Assembly (NCBI GenBank): GCA_002699025.1
Contig: PABA01000080.1
Location: 1-64,000 of the forward strand
Origin: Sandaracinus sp.
Lineage (GTDB): Bacteria > Myxococcota_A > Polyangia > Polyangiales > Houyiibacteriaceae
Length of the DNA: 64,000 nt
Direction: 5' to 3'
A program made the position numbers and the translations under genes. The notes below the pieces were generated by a model. That model had not been told where the DNA came from and made no database searches. It worked only from the letters and a program-made list of their open reading frames with translations. Positions within the stretch are counted from its first letter, which is position 1, and every line of letters begins with the position of its first letter. Shown piece by piece: positions 43,722-52,856 of the stretch.

Positions 43722-45266
43722 TCACCGCGGGGCGTCGGCGTCCGCGTCCGCTCCCTCATCGTCGCCCGCGTCCGCGCTCGCCCGGGCGTCGGCGCGCGCC
43801 GAGGCCTCGCGGCTCCAGCCGCCACCCAGCGCCTGATAGAGACGCACGGCGGCGGTCATCTGCCGCTGCTTGGTCTCGATGAGCTCCATCTGGGCGTCCA
43901 GCGAGTCGCGTCTCGCCGTCAGCACTTCGAGGTAGTCGGCGCGCGCCGAGTCGAACAACGTGTTCGAGATCTCGATCGAATCGGTCAGGCGCTCCACTCG
44001 ACGCGCCCGGGCCTCGAAGCTCCGACCCAGGTTCTCGATGAGGCTCAGCCGGTTCACCACCTCCATGTAGGCGGTGAGGATGGCCCGCTCGTAGCCGATC
44101 ACCGCCTGCCGCTGCCGCGCGTCGGCGCTGTAGTAGCCGGCGGTGATCGCGTTCCGGTTGAGGAGCGGCGCCGTGAGGTTGGCGAAGAGGTTGTAGAGGA
44201 GCGACCCCGGCGTATCGATGAGGTGCCGGATGTCGAAGGAGCCGTAGCCGACGCCCGCCTCGAGGCTGAGGGCCGGGTAGAAGCGGGCCCGGGCGGAGCG
44301 GACGTCCAGCTCGGCGGCCTCCATCTGGAGCTCCGCCGCCCGCACGTCCGGCCGGTTCTCGAGCAGCTCCGTCGGGAGCCCAGCGCGCACCACCGCCGGC
44401 TCCGTCTCCATGAAGCTGCCGCTGTTGCGCTCGACGGGCTGGGGGAAGCGACCGACGAGGAAGTTGATGCGGTTCTCGGTCTCGACGATCCGCTGCCGGA
44501 TGTCGTACTGCCGACTCTCGAAGTCGGCCAGCTCCGCCTCGAAGCGCGAGACCGCGAGCGCGGTGGCGCGAGCGGCCTGCATCTGGAGCCGGAGCAGCTC
44601 GAGGGTGTCGCGCTGCAGCTCGATGCTGTGGGCGACGACCTCGGCCTGCTGATCGAGGGCCAGCAGCTCGTAGTAGAGGCTGGCGATCTCGGCCACGAGG
44701 CGAGTGACCATGAAGCCCCGCTCCTCGATGGTCGCCAGGTAACGGAGCTGGGCGGCGTCGCGGGCGTTGCGCATGCGACGCCAGACGTCGATCTCCCAGG
44801 AGGCCGAGAGCCCGAAGCGATAATCCTGGAGGTCCTCGTCGAGGCCCGCCATCTCGTCGCTCCGACCCTGGCTGGAGTTCCGACCGACGCGCTCGATGCC
44901 GGCGCTCGCGCCGACGCCGAGCCGCGGCAGGTACTCGCCCCGCCGGACCATGATCTCGTAGCTCGCCAGGAGGTTCTCCTGGACCATGATGTTCAGCTCC
45001 TGGTTCTGGGCCAGGGCGGTCTCGATGAGGGCGACCAGGTGCGGGTCCGAGAAGAACTCGCGCCAGTCCACCTGGGCCGAGGGCCGGCTGCTCTCGCCCG
45101 CGCCCCCGCCCGCGGATCCGGTGTCCTCGCCGCCGGACGTGCTCCATCCGTCGGGCACCTCGCGATCGGCTTCCAGGGGCTCCCCCTGGGGGAGGTCCGG
45201 CACGCAGCCGGCGGCGACGAGGGCCACGAGGAGCAGCCCACGGCAGGCTCGTTGAGAGGTCATCAT
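43722..45266 (-). CDS. OprM/NodT-type outer membrane efflux lipoprotein
   Basis: The 514-residue product has a lipobox VAAGC (C21) and the TolC-family fold: a coiled-coil/barrel duplication with GLSASWEIDVWRRMRNARDAA and YYSADARQRQAVIGYERAILTAYMEVVNRL. The mature start is Asp/Glu/Ser-rich. The ATGs at 45266 and 45263 follow AAGGAG about nine bases upstream. The same frame stays open far upstream through a 15-bp repeat encoding PVADP units, and those codons are judged untranslated. No inner-membrane pump or adaptor gene lies next to it. Confidence 0.9.
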   Translation of the reverse strand: MMTSQRACRGLLLVALVAAGCVPDLPQGEPLEADREVPDGWSTSGGEDTGSAGGGAGESSRPSAQVDWREFFSDPHLVALIETALAQNQELNIMVQENLLASYEIMVRRGEYLPRLGVGASAGIERVGRNSSQGRSDEMAGLDEDLQDYRFGLSASWEIDVWRRMRNARDAAQLRYLATIEERGFMVTRLVAEIASLYYELLALDQQAEVVAHSIELQRDTLELLRLQMQAARATALAVSRFEAELADFESRQYDIRQRIVETENRINFLVGRFPQPVERNSGSFMETEPAVVRAGLPTELLENRPDVRAAELQMEAAELDVRSARARFYPALSLEAGVGYGSFDIRHLIDTPGSLLYNLFANLTAPLLNRNAITAGYYSADARQRQAVIGYERAILTAYMEVVNRLSLIENLGRSFEARARRVERLTDSIEISNTLFDSARADYLEVLTARRDSLDAQMELIETKQRQMTAAVRLYQALGGGWSREASARADARASADAGDDEGADADADAPR

Positions 45267-45296
45267 CTCAGGGGACTCCTTCCGGAGAGGGGCTCT

Positions 45297-45417
45297 CGCG
45301 GGTCGGGCAAAGGGCGGGTCGGCAACGGGCGGGTCGGCAACGGGCGGGTCGGCAACGGGCGGGTCGGCAACGGGCGGATCGGCAACGGGCGGGTCGGCAA
45401 CGGGCGGGTCGGCAAGG
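45297..45417. repeat. 15-bp tandem repeat (about seven copies) ahead of the efflux channel gene
   Basis: Units of GGGCGGGTCGGCAAC repeat about seven times (45312-45416), with one G-to-A change. The array lies 45-150 bp upstream of the minus-strand start at 45266. It also matches a G-tract pattern (GGGCGGG in each unit). Its place in the leader or promoter makes copy number potentially regulatory. Confidence 0.85.
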
Positions 45418-45832
45418 GCGAGCGGACCGACGCCGCGGGGCCGAGCTCCGAGAGCGGCGGTCGGTGGAAGAAACGCTTCGAACATGGGCTCCACGCAGGG
45501 CGGGGGAGGAGAGGGGCCAGACCGAGCGCGGCTCGGCCGGATGAGGGGTGCAGGCGGCCTCGGCCGCGCGAGGGCGGCGAAGGCGGTCCCCGGCGAGCCG
45601 CGCCTTCTGGAGGCGACGGCGCCTGGAGGAGAGGTCGGGCGTGAGCGCTTCGCTGTCCCGCACCTCTCGGCCCGGAGAGCGACCGCTGGGCCGCACGTTC
45701 AGCCACCCGAGGGCAGAGAGCGGCGCGAGCCCCCGGGACGTCGAAGCCTCGGTCGGGCGGATCGGTCACGCCGTCCGCGGAGCGCGCACGACCTGCACTC
45801 GCGACGCGCCGGGTCCGGCGGGCGGGGCAGCC
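45418..45832. other. 415-bp gap without a gene
   Basis: Open frames here on both strands give only Arg/Pro/Gly-rich translations with no codon structure. I see no promoter, terminator or RNA. Together with the repeat array next to it, it forms the longest non-coding stretch of the window. Confidence 0.55.
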
Positions 45833-46192
45833 TCAGGCCCGGGGTGGGCCGCGCGCCGCGCGCGTCAGCAGCACGGGCGAAGGGACGCCCGTGGAGAGCG
45901 GCGCGGGGCTCCGGCCGACGGCTTCGAGCCGGCGAAGCCGGATGTGCTCGGCCCAGGGCGCGTCGCCCGCGAAGGCGTCGTCGAGCTCCGGGTCGGCGTC
46001 ACAGTCCTCGGCGAGGACCTCTTCCCAGAGGGCACCGGGGTCGCCGTGGTGGCTCTCCGGCAGCTCGATCTGGGCGCGCTGGCTCGGCAGCTCCAGCACG
46101 GCATCCGCGCCGGGAGCCGCGATGCCGCCGAGGGCGAGCACGACGAGGCTCGTCAGGGCGAGACGCAGCTGAGCCGCCAAGAGCACCCTCAT
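45833..46192 (-). CDS. small secreted protein, unknown
   Basis: The 119-residue product starts with a plausible signal peptide (MRVLLAAQLRLALTSLVVLALGGIAAPGADA). The mature part of about 90 residues has an acidic core LWEEVLAEDCDADPELDDAFAGD with a single Cys, then an Arg/Pro end. No known domain. The codon pattern and signal support a real gene, but confidence is moderate. Confidence 0.5.
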   Translation of the reverse strand: MRVLLAAQLRLALTSLVVLALGGIAAPGADAVLELPSQRAQIELPESHHGDPGALWEEVLAEDCDADPELDDAFAGDAPWAEHIRLRRLEAVGRSPAPLSTGVPSPVLLTRAARGPPRA

Positions 46193-46285
46193 GAAATAGG
46201 CCTCGCGTCACCACCGGTCAAGCAGCGCCCGTCTCCTCCGCTCAGGCGTGCGTCGGGGCGTCTGGCGCCAACGCCCTACACACTC

Positions 46286-47608
46286 CTAAGGCTCGAAGCC
46301 GGTGCGGAAGTGCACCTCGACGCCCTCGGCGGGGCCGTCCACCGACTCGATCTGGACGGCGTAGGCGCCGAGGCGCGCGCCGCCGAAGGCGAGCGGGACG
46401 GTCGCGCCGGACGTCTCGAGCGGCGCCTCGGGGGTGGCCTCGGGCATGGTCCAGGCGTCGTGGGTCGGGTACGGGATGTACGCCCGCACCTTGCCGCGGC
46501 GGACGCGCACGGTGAGGTAGCCCGCGGGCGCCGACGACCAGCCGTCGCCGACCTCGATCTGGTGGTGCCCGTCGAGGCGCGCCGCCGTGAAGCGGCAGTC
46601 CACGTCCGTGAGCTCGCGCCGGCAGGAACGCGAGGAGCGCTCGACCCGCCCGCGCGGTGGCGGCAGCGCCTCGACCCAAGGGCTCGAGGGCGGACCGAGA
46701 TCGATGCCCGCGACGATCCAGCGCTCCGCGTCCGCCGCCTCCTGCGCCATGCGGTCGCCGACCGGGTTGCCCTCGAGCTCGAGACGCGCCCCCTCCGGCA
46801 CGGGCGGCGCGGCCTGGAGCGCGTTGTGCTGTAGGTGCACGCGCTCGAGCGCCGGCAGCGACGCGAGGGCGCCCGCGTCGACGATCTCGTTCCGAGCCGC
46901 GACCAGCTCCTCGAGCCCCGGCGCGCCCTCGATCCCGGCGAGGCTCGTGAGCGCGTTCCCCGAGACCGCGAGCCGGCGCAGCGCCGGGCGCCGCCCGAGC
47001 CCGGCCAGGCTCCGGAGGCCGGTCCCGGCGACGGTGAGGCGCTCCAGCGCCGGCAAGCTCGGTAGCCCCTCGAGCGAGCCGAGCGGGTTCCCGTTCAGGC
47101 CGAGGGTCTTCAGCGTCGGTAGGTCGGGGACGCGCGCGGCGCCGTCCAGCTCGTTCGAGGGGAGGTAGAGCTCCTCGAGGGCCGGCGCGCCCCCGAGCCC
47201 CCGCGCGTCCGCGATCGCGTTGTACCCGGCGCGCACGCTCTTCAGCCGCGGCAAGGCCGCCAGCCCCTCGAGGGCCGTCAGCGCGTTGTGCTCCACGACC
47301 AGGTGCTCGAGCCGCGAGAGCGCCGCGAGCGGCGCGGTCGTCGTCAGGCCGGCGCGGGTCAGCCCGAGGCGCACCACGTGCCCGTCCCGGAGCTCCACGT
47401 ATTGCAGGTGCTCGAGCCGGTCGCCCTCCCCTTCGTCGAAGGCCACGACCTCCGCGAGCCCGTCCTCCCCGAGGAGCTGCACGAGCGCCTCCCGCTCCGC
47501 GCCCTGCACGCGATCGCTCGCGTCGTCCTCGCAGCCGAAGAGCGCCGCGAGCGCCGCGAGCCCCAGGCAACCGGGTTCCTCCCCTCCATGCGCCTCGAAG
47601 GCTACCAT
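46286..47608 (-). CDS. leucine-rich repeat lipoprotein
   Basis: The 440-residue product has an LxxC-like lipobox (LFGCEDD, C26) and about eight leucine-rich repeats (about 80-280) of the internalin-like type (LERLTVAGTGLRSLAGLGRRPALRRLAVSGNAL...). A beta-rich C-terminal region follows, with GYLTVRVRRGKVRAYIPYPTHDAW. The annotated ATG gives an acidic signal n-region and reaches to within eight bases of the divergent kinase start. A strong GGAGGGGAGG followed by a possible CTG start lies 15 codons downstream, so the true start may be shorter. It is probably a surface binding protein. Confidence 0.82.
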   Translation of the reverse strand: MVAFEAHGGEEPGCLGLAALAALFGCEDDASDRVQGAEREALVQLLGEDGLAEVVAFDEGEGDRLEHLQYVELRDGHVVRLGLTRAGLTTTAPLAALSRLEHLVVEHNALTALEGLAALPRLKSVRAGYNAIADARGLGGAPALEELYLPSNELDGAARVPDLPTLKTLGLNGNPLGSLEGLPSLPALERLTVAGTGLRSLAGLGRRPALRRLAVSGNALTSLAGIEGAPGLEELVAARNEIVDAGALASLPALERVHLQHNALQAAPPVPEGARLELEGNPVGDRMAQEAADAERWIVAGIDLGPPSSPWVEALPPPRGRVERSSRSCRRELTDVDCRFTAARLDGHHQIEVGDGWSSAPAGYLTVRVRRGKVRAYIPYPTHDAWTMPEATPEAPLETSGATVPLAFGGARLGAYAVQIESVDGPAEGVEVHFRTGFEP

Positions 47609-47616
47609 CCGCGGCC

Positions 47617-49494
47617 GTGAGCTCGAGCTCCAAGGTCGACGCGCTGCGTGAGACGCTCGCCGCCCAAGGCGTGGACGCGACGCGCGCGCCGGGTGAGACG
47701 CTCGGCCGCCGCGAGGGGCGCCTCTCCGGCCTGCCCTCGCTGCCCCCGGCGCGCATCGTTCGCGCGGGCCCGGAGGAGGCCGAGGAGGGCGACGCGGCGG
47801 CGGGCGACTTCCGCATCCGCGACACGCTCGGCGAGGGCGGCATGGGCGTCGTGCTCCTGGCCGAGCAGCGCATGCCCCCGCGCGAGGTCGCCATCAAGCG
47901 GCTGCGCGCCGGCGACGGGCACCTCGTCGACACGCTGCTCCGCGAGGCGACCCTCACGGGCCAGCTTGAGCACCCGAACATCGTCCCCGTCCACGCGGTG
48001 GTCTCCGACGAGGAGGGCCCGGCGGTCGTGATGAAGCGGATCACCGGGCAAGAGTGGCAGGCGCTCTTCGAGGCGGGCGACACGCCCTTCGAGCGCCACC
48101 TCGAGATCCTCCTCCAGGTCTGCAACGCGCTCGCCTTCGCCCACGACCGCGGCGTGATCCACCGGGACGTGAAGCCCGAGAACGTGATGATCGGCGCCTA
48201 CGGGGAGGTCTATCTGCTCGACTGGGGCATCGCCCGGCGCGTGGACGAGCCGCCCACCGATCGCATCGCCGGCACGCCCTGCTTTCTCGCGCCGGAGATG
48301 CTCGAGGGGCGCGCGGACGCGCGGAGCGACGTGTTCCTCCTCGGCGCGACGCTCCACCAGATCCTCACGGGCGAGGCGCGCCACGGCGAGGGCGACCTCA
48401 TCGACGTGCTCCTCCGCGCGAAGGACGCCGAGCCGCACCTCTACGACGAGGGCGTGCCCGACGAGCTCGCGCGCATCTGCAACCGCGCCTGCGCGAAGCG
48501 CCCCGAGGACCGCTACTTGGACGTGGCCGCCTTCCGCGAGGCCCTGCTCCGCTACCGAAGCCACCAGAGCGCCGCCGCGCTCGCCGCGACGGCGGAGGAG
48601 CGGCTCGAGGAGCTCCGCGCGCTCACGCGGCGGGCATCGCAGCCGGGCGAGGACGAGGAGGCGAGCCGGCTCGCGTACCTCGAGGCGCAGCGGCTCTTCA
48701 ACGAGGCGCGCTTCGGCTTCGAGCAGTCGCTCGCCGCCTGGCCCGAGGGACGGGTCGCGCAGGACGGGCTCGAGGAGTGCCTGGCGACGATGGCCCGCTA
48801 CGAGCTCGGACGCGGCCAGCCGGACGCCGCGCAGGCCGCCCTCGAGGCGATGGAGGCGCCGCCGGCCACGCTCCTCGCGGAGGTGGAGGCGCAGCGGGCC
48901 GAGCGGGAGGCGGCGCGCGCTCGCTTCGCGCAGCTCGAGCACGATCGGGACCGGCACGTGGGCGCCCGGGAGCGGAGCCGCGCGCTGACCTTCCTCGGCG
49001 CCGCGGTGGTGCTCCTGACCGCCGGCTTCGTCGCGCTCCGCGTCGCCTACCCGGACTACGCGCCGCCGACGCTCCGCTTCGCCATCGTCGGGGTGGCGGT
49101 CTTCGGCGCCATGCTCGCCATCGTCGCCTGGTGGCGGCGGCGGGGCGCGTGGAATCTGGTGAACCGGCGCATCGCGCAGATCGCGCTGCTGACGCTCGGC
49201 GTGAGCGCCCTGAACCGCTTCGCCTCGCTGGCGGCGGGCGCCGACGGGCCGCGCATCCTCCTGACCGACGCGCTGCTCATCGGCATGGGCGGGCTCGCGC
49301 TGACGCCCTTCCACGAGGGCGGGCCCTGGCTCGCGTCCATGGCCTTCGCGCTCGCCTTCGTGGGCGCCTTCCGGCCGGCGTGGATCGAGCCGGGCTTCAT
49401 CGCTTTCGCCATCGCCGTGCCGGTGTTCCTGCTCGCCTGGCGCCGCTGGGGACCGCGGCCGAGCCACGCACACGGAGAGGACGAGGCACCATGA
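47617..49494 (+). CDS. membrane Ser/Thr protein kinase with C-terminal transmembrane segments
   Basis: The 625-residue product has an N-terminal linker, then a Hanks kinase domain (G72-EGGMGVV, K94, H182-R-D184 followed by VKPEN, D202-W-G in place of DFG, and APE-like LAPEM). A helical Arg/Glu region (about 320-450) follows, then five to six transmembrane segments to the end. Trp for Phe in DFG is common in this family and does not by itself abolish activity. The start is GTG at 47617, divergent from the LRR gene. The stop overlaps the next gene by four bases. Confidence 0.88.
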   Translation: MSSSSKVDALRETLAAQGVDATRAPGETLGRREGRLSGLPSLPPARIVRAGPEEAEEGDAAAGDFRIRDTLGEGGMGVVLLAEQRMPPREVAIKRLRAGDGHLVDTLLREATLTGQLEHPNIVPVHAVVSDEEGPAVVMKRITGQEWQALFEAGDTPFERHLEILLQVCNALAFAHDRGVIHRDVKPENVMIGAYGEVYLLDWGIARRVDEPPTDRIAGTPCFLAPEMLEGRADARSDVFLLGATLHQILTGEARHGEGDLIDVLLRAKDAEPHLYDEGVPDELARICNRACAKRPEDRYLDVAAFREALLRYRSHQSAAALAATAEERLEELRALTRRASQPGEDEEASRLAYLEAQRLFNEARFGFEQSLAAWPEGRVAQDGLEECLATMARYELGRGQPDAAQAALEAMEAPPATLLAEVEAQRAEREAARARFAQLEHDRDRHVGARERSRALTFLGAAVVLLTAGFVALRVAYPDYAPPTLRFAIVGVAVFGAMLAIVAWWRRRGAWNLVNRRIAQIALLTLGVSALNRFASLAAGADGPRILLTDALLIGMGGLALTPFHEGGPWLASMAFALAFVGAFRPAWIEPGFIAFAIAVPVFLLAWRRWGPRPSHAHGEDEAP

Positions 49495-49955
49495 AGACCC
49501 TCGACGCCGCTCGTGCGTCTCGAGACGCCATGCGAACCACGACGCTCTGGAGCGCCCTCGCGATCGCCGCGGCCTGCGGCCCGGCGCAGGTCACGGGGGA
49601 GAGCCCGACCTCGGTCGAAGGCCCCCGTCCGATCCCGGTCGAGGCCGGCTGCCACGACGCCGAGAGCGACCCCGTGGAGATCATGGGCGCCGAGCTCCAC
49701 GGGGACGTGCTCTCGATCGCCGTCGAGCACGGGGGGGGCTGCGAGCCGCACGACTTCCGGCTCTGCCCGGATCCGGCCGTGTCGCGGACCGAGCCGGCCG
49801 TGCAGGCGCTGGTGCTGGTGCACGGCGACCACGGCGACGACTGCCGCGCGCTCATCGGGGCGACGCTGCGCGTGGAGCGGGCCGCGCTGCCGCATGCGGT
49901 GGCGGCGGTCGAGAGCGTGGACGGGCGGCGGGTGAACGTGACGCTGGCGGAGTGA
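49491..49955 (+). CDS. small lipoprotein with two or more cysteine pairs
   Basis: The 154-residue product overlaps the kinase stop (ATGA), suggesting co-translation. The n-region is long (KTLDAARASRDAMR) before the lipobox AIAAAC; a second ATG at 49530 gives a more normal signal. The mature part has cysteines in AGCHDA, GGCEPHDFRLCPD and DDCRAL and strands such as VQALVLVHGD and LRVERAALPHAVAAVESVDGRRVNVTLAE. No known domain. It may be the periplasmic partner of the kinase. Confidence 0.7.
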   Translation: MKTLDAARASRDAMRTTTLWSALAIAAACGPAQVTGESPTSVEGPRPIPVEAGCHDAESDPVEIMGAELHGDVLSIAVEHGGGCEPHDFRLCPDPAVSRTEPAVQALVLVHGDHGDDCRALIGATLRVERAALPHAVAAVESVDGRRVNVTLAE

Positions 49956-49977
49956 GGCGCGTCGCCCGTGGGCCTGC

Positions 49978-50079
49978 GGGCCGGAGCAGGGGCACGGGTC
50001 GTGCCCGAGAGTCGTGGGCTCGTGGGAGAGCCCGTTGGCCTGCGGGCACGGGCAGGGGCACGGGCACGGGCACGGGTCC
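49978..50079. repeat. GGGCAC-type G-tract arrays between convergent genes
   Basis: Two arrays lie in the 125-bp gap between the stop of the small lipoprotein gene (49955) and the stop of the glycosylase gene (50081). The second (50043-50078) has six G3-G4 tracts and ends two bases before the minus-strand stop codon, with the G-rich strand as template for the glycosylase gene. Confidence 0.85.
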
Positions 50080-50080
50080 G

Positions 50081-50800
50081 TCAGGGTAGCGCGATCCCCA
50101 GCTCCTCCAGCTCCTTCTCCGCCTGCGGGGCCCAGCCCTTGTTCGCGCGCGGGTTCGCCGGGCTCGGGTGGAGCACGTGGCCGATCTTCACGTCCACGCC
50201 CGCGAGCGCCTTCTCCGCGCGCACGCGCGGCCACTTGCCGACGCCGATTACCCACTCGGGCTCGAGCAGGGCGACGACCTCGCGCAGCGACGCATCGCAG
50301 GTCGCGAGCAGCGGCTCCCGCTCGGCCTTGCGCAGCTTCTCCGGGACCCGGTTCTTGCCGCGCTCCCCCTCCATGAAGACGAGCGGGCAGTAGTTCGCCA
50401 CGAAGAAGCGCTCGAAGAACGCCTCCGGCTCCCCGAAGCGCTCCTTCGCCCAGCTCCAGAGGCGCCGCCCGCTCACCTCGGAGCGCGCGCAGGCGAAGCC
50501 CTCGATGGGCCGCTTCGGGTGCTCGACGGGCGGCTTGCCCACCTCGCCCTCGATGCCCATCCACTCGCGCACGTGGGCGATCTCGCCGAAGGGCACGCCC
50601 GTCTGCGCCATGCCGAAGGGGCCCGGGTTCATGCCCAGGAAGAGCACCTGCTTCGGCCCGGCGCCGAAGCGCTCGAGGTAGGCCTCGTGCGGGGCCCGCG
50701 CGTACTCGAGCGGGTTGTAGACGTGGGTCACGGGCTCGCCGAACTCCATCGGCGCGAGCGCCTCCACCAGGTCGCGGCTGATCTGGGCCAGGGTCGTCAT
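50081..50800 (-). CDS. SMUG1-type uracil-DNA glycosylase
   Basis: The 239-residue protein has the SMUG motif G56-MNPGPFGM64, followed by AQTGVPFGE, and the C-terminal HPSPANP. Other family features are VREWMG and the substrate loop region ANYCPLVFMEG. Such enzymes remove uracil and related bases in base-excision repair. The upstream open frame is only Arg/Gly, so the ATG at 50800 (TTLAQISRDLVEAL) is taken. Its stop codon is next to a G-tract array. Confidence 0.92.
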   Translation of the reverse strand: MTTLAQISRDLVEALAPMEFGEPVTHVYNPLEYARAPHEAYLERFGAGPKQVLFLGMNPGPFGMAQTGVPFGEIAHVREWMGIEGEVGKPPVEHPKRPIEGFACARSEVSGRRLWSWAKERFGEPEAFFERFFVANYCPLVFMEGERGKNRVPEKLRKAEREPLLATCDASLREVVALLEPEWVIGVGKWPRVRAEKALAGVDVKIGHVLHPSPANPRANKGWAPQAEKELEELGIALP

Positions 50801-50920
50801 CGCCCTCCCTGTACCGCGCCGAGCCCCGCACGCCAAAGGGCGGGCCCCTCCCAGCCGCCGGCCGCCTCGCTCGGCACGTCCTCGCCGACGCTGCGGCCCA
50901 CGCCCGCGTCCACCCACGTC

Positions 50921-50956
<36 letters not shown>

Positions 50957-51028
50957 CCTCGGCCCGGCCGCCGAGCAACCCCACGCCCGCCGAACACCGC
51001 ACGCCGAGCGATCCTGCGCGGCAGCCGC

Positions 51029-52852
51029 TCAGCGCGGGCCGGCGCCCACGAGATCCCGCCGGAGCGCCATCAGCCGATGGGCCGCGTCGTCCGGGAGGCG
51101 CGTCGGACGGATCGCGTCGATGAGCGCGAGCAGGCTCGTCCGCTCCGTGCCCGGCTGGCGCGCGAGCCGCTCGGCCAGGGTCACCAGCGCCACGCGCGTG
51201 CCCTCCGGCAGCGTCGCCGCGCTCCGGGCGATCCGTCCGAGCTGCTCGGCCGTCGGCCGGTTCTCCGAGAGCGCAGCCACCGCCGCGCGCTGCACCAGCG
51301 GATCCCCGTCGCCCACCATGTCCGCGAGCTGCCCCGCGCTCTCCTCGTCGGAGAGGTGCGCGAGCGCCCGCGCGGCCGTGAGCCGGAGCGCCCGATCGTC
51401 GTCCCGCGCCGCCTCCACGAGCCGGTCCCGCGCCTCGCTCGCCGCGGCGTTCCCGAGCGCCGTGACCAGCGCGCGCCGGTCGAGCGGATCCTCGGCCCCG
51501 TCGAACGCGTCGACCATGCGCCGCACCGCCTCGCCGCCCCGCTCCGGCTCCCGCTCCCGCGCGTGCCCGACGAGGCCCCCCGCCGCCACGTAGGCCGAGC
51601 GCGCCGACGCCCCCTCCAGCGCCTCGGCCCGGTCGGCGAGGAAGGCGATGGTCGCGTCCTCCGGCTCGCGGATCAGCAGCGTCCGCTGGAGCATGGCCGG
51701 GTAGTCCTCGGCGGCGACGACGGAGGGATCGGCCAGCACGCGCCGCAGCGCCCGCTCCGCCGCGGGATCCCCGACGTTCGCGAGGAGCTCGAGGGCGACC
51801 TGCCGCGGCCGCCCCTCGAGGCTCCCGTCGAGGCAGGCGTCCGCGAGCGCCGCCGCCGCCTCCGGGTCGAGCTGGAGGAGGCCCGTCGCGCGCCAGAGCC
51901 AGCGGTCGTGATCGGGCAGCCGGCTCCCGCCGATGGCGCGGAGGTCGGCGAGCATGCGTTCGACGCTCAGCCCCGCCGCCCGCTGCTCGAGGGCGCGCCG
52001 GGCCGCGTCGCCGCGCATCTCCCGCACGGCCACGCGCCGGCCCCGGAGCCGCGGCCGCGGCAGCCCCTCGGGGAGGGGGACACGCTCGAGCTCCACGCGC
52101 AGGTGCCGCTCGGCGCCGGCCTCGGGCCCACCGCTCGCGAGCGCCTCCCGCTCCTCCGCCTCGACCCGCGCGAGCCGCCCCTCCTCGTCGAAGCCCGCCT
52201 CCCGCCGGCCCCGCCCCTCGGCGCGCTCGCCCCGCTCGAGCGCCAGGTAGTCCGCACCGTCCCAGCGCTCGGCGAACGCGCAGGGCGCCGCGGCGCACCC
52301 CTCCTCCGCGCGCAGCGTCGTCCGCACGAGCCCGAAGGGCGTCCGCCGCTCCGCCTCCCGCGCCGCGCCCGGCCCGAGCCGCTCCCGGCCGAGCGCCAGC
52401 GCGAGGATCTCGAGCGCCCGCGCCACCGGCGCCTCGAGCTCCGGCGCCGCCTCCACGGCCTCGACCCCGCCCGCCTCGTCCCAGCGCACCCAGAGCTGGG
52501 CGCCGCGGAAGCGCGACTCCGGGTCGGGCATGGGCTCCTCGTTCATGCTCCAGCGCGCCCGCTCGAGCCGGACGAGCCCGAGCTGGCTCCAGGCCGGATG
52601 CGAGGGCACGGGCTGGAGCGCGAGCGTCCCCTCGAGCGCGAGCTTCCCGCGCGTCTCGCGCTCGCCCATGCGCACGCGCCCCTCGTCGAGCATCGCGAAG
52701 CGGTAGGCGATCGCCTCCTCCGCGCGCGCCCCCTCGACCTGCGCGCCGGGCGCCACCGGCTCCTCCGCCGGGCCCTCGCCTCCGAGGCTCGCCCAGAAGG
52801 CCACCCCCGCCGCGGCGACCACCGCGGCGCCGATCGCCACACGCCCGCTCAT
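51029..52852 (-). CDS. membrane-anchored beta/HEAT-repeat protein resembling a vitellogenin-type lipid-binding module
   Basis: The 607-residue protein has an N-terminal helix (about 5-23), then a beta-rich region (about 45-280) opening YRFAMLDEGRVRMG and GKLALEGTLALQPVP, then GVEAVEAAPELEAPVARALEILALALG. The second half (about 290-600) is a HEAT-type helical superhelix with ALLELLANVGDP-like and AARALAHLSD units. A beta-barrel followed by a helical superhelix is the order of the N-terminal module of large lipid-transfer proteins; this is inference from architecture. It is 78 bp downstream of the giant Cys-rich lipoprotein gene, same strand. Confidence 0.75.
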   Translation of the reverse strand: MSGRVAIGAAVVAAAGVAFWASLGGEGPAEEPVAPGAQVEGARAEEAIAYRFAMLDEGRVRMGERETRGKLALEGTLALQPVPSHPAWSQLGLVRLERARWSMNEEPMPDPESRFRGAQLWVRWDEAGGVEAVEAAPELEAPVARALEILALALGRERLGPGAAREAERRTPFGLVRTTLRAEEGCAAAPCAFAERWDGADYLALERGERAEGRGRREAGFDEEGRLARVEAEEREALASGGPEAGAERHLRVELERVPLPEGLPRPRLRGRRVAVREMRGDAARRALEQRAAGLSVERMLADLRAIGGSRLPDHDRWLWRATGLLQLDPEAAAALADACLDGSLEGRPRQVALELLANVGDPAAERALRRVLADPSVVAAEDYPAMLQRTLLIREPEDATIAFLADRAEALEGASARSAYVAAGGLVGHAREREPERGGEAVRRMVDAFDGAEDPLDRRALVTALGNAAASEARDRLVEAARDDDRALRLTAARALAHLSDEESAGQLADMVGDGDPLVQRAAVAALSENRPTAEQLGRIARSAATLPEGTRVALVTLAERLARQPGTERTSLLALIDAIRPTRLPDDAAHRLMALRRDLVGAGPR

Positions 52853-52856
52853 GCGC

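Noticed and set aside
45267-45494. N-terminal extension of the efflux lipoprotein through the PVADP repeats
   Set aside because: A good AAGGAG site and signal peptide place the start at 45266 or 45263.
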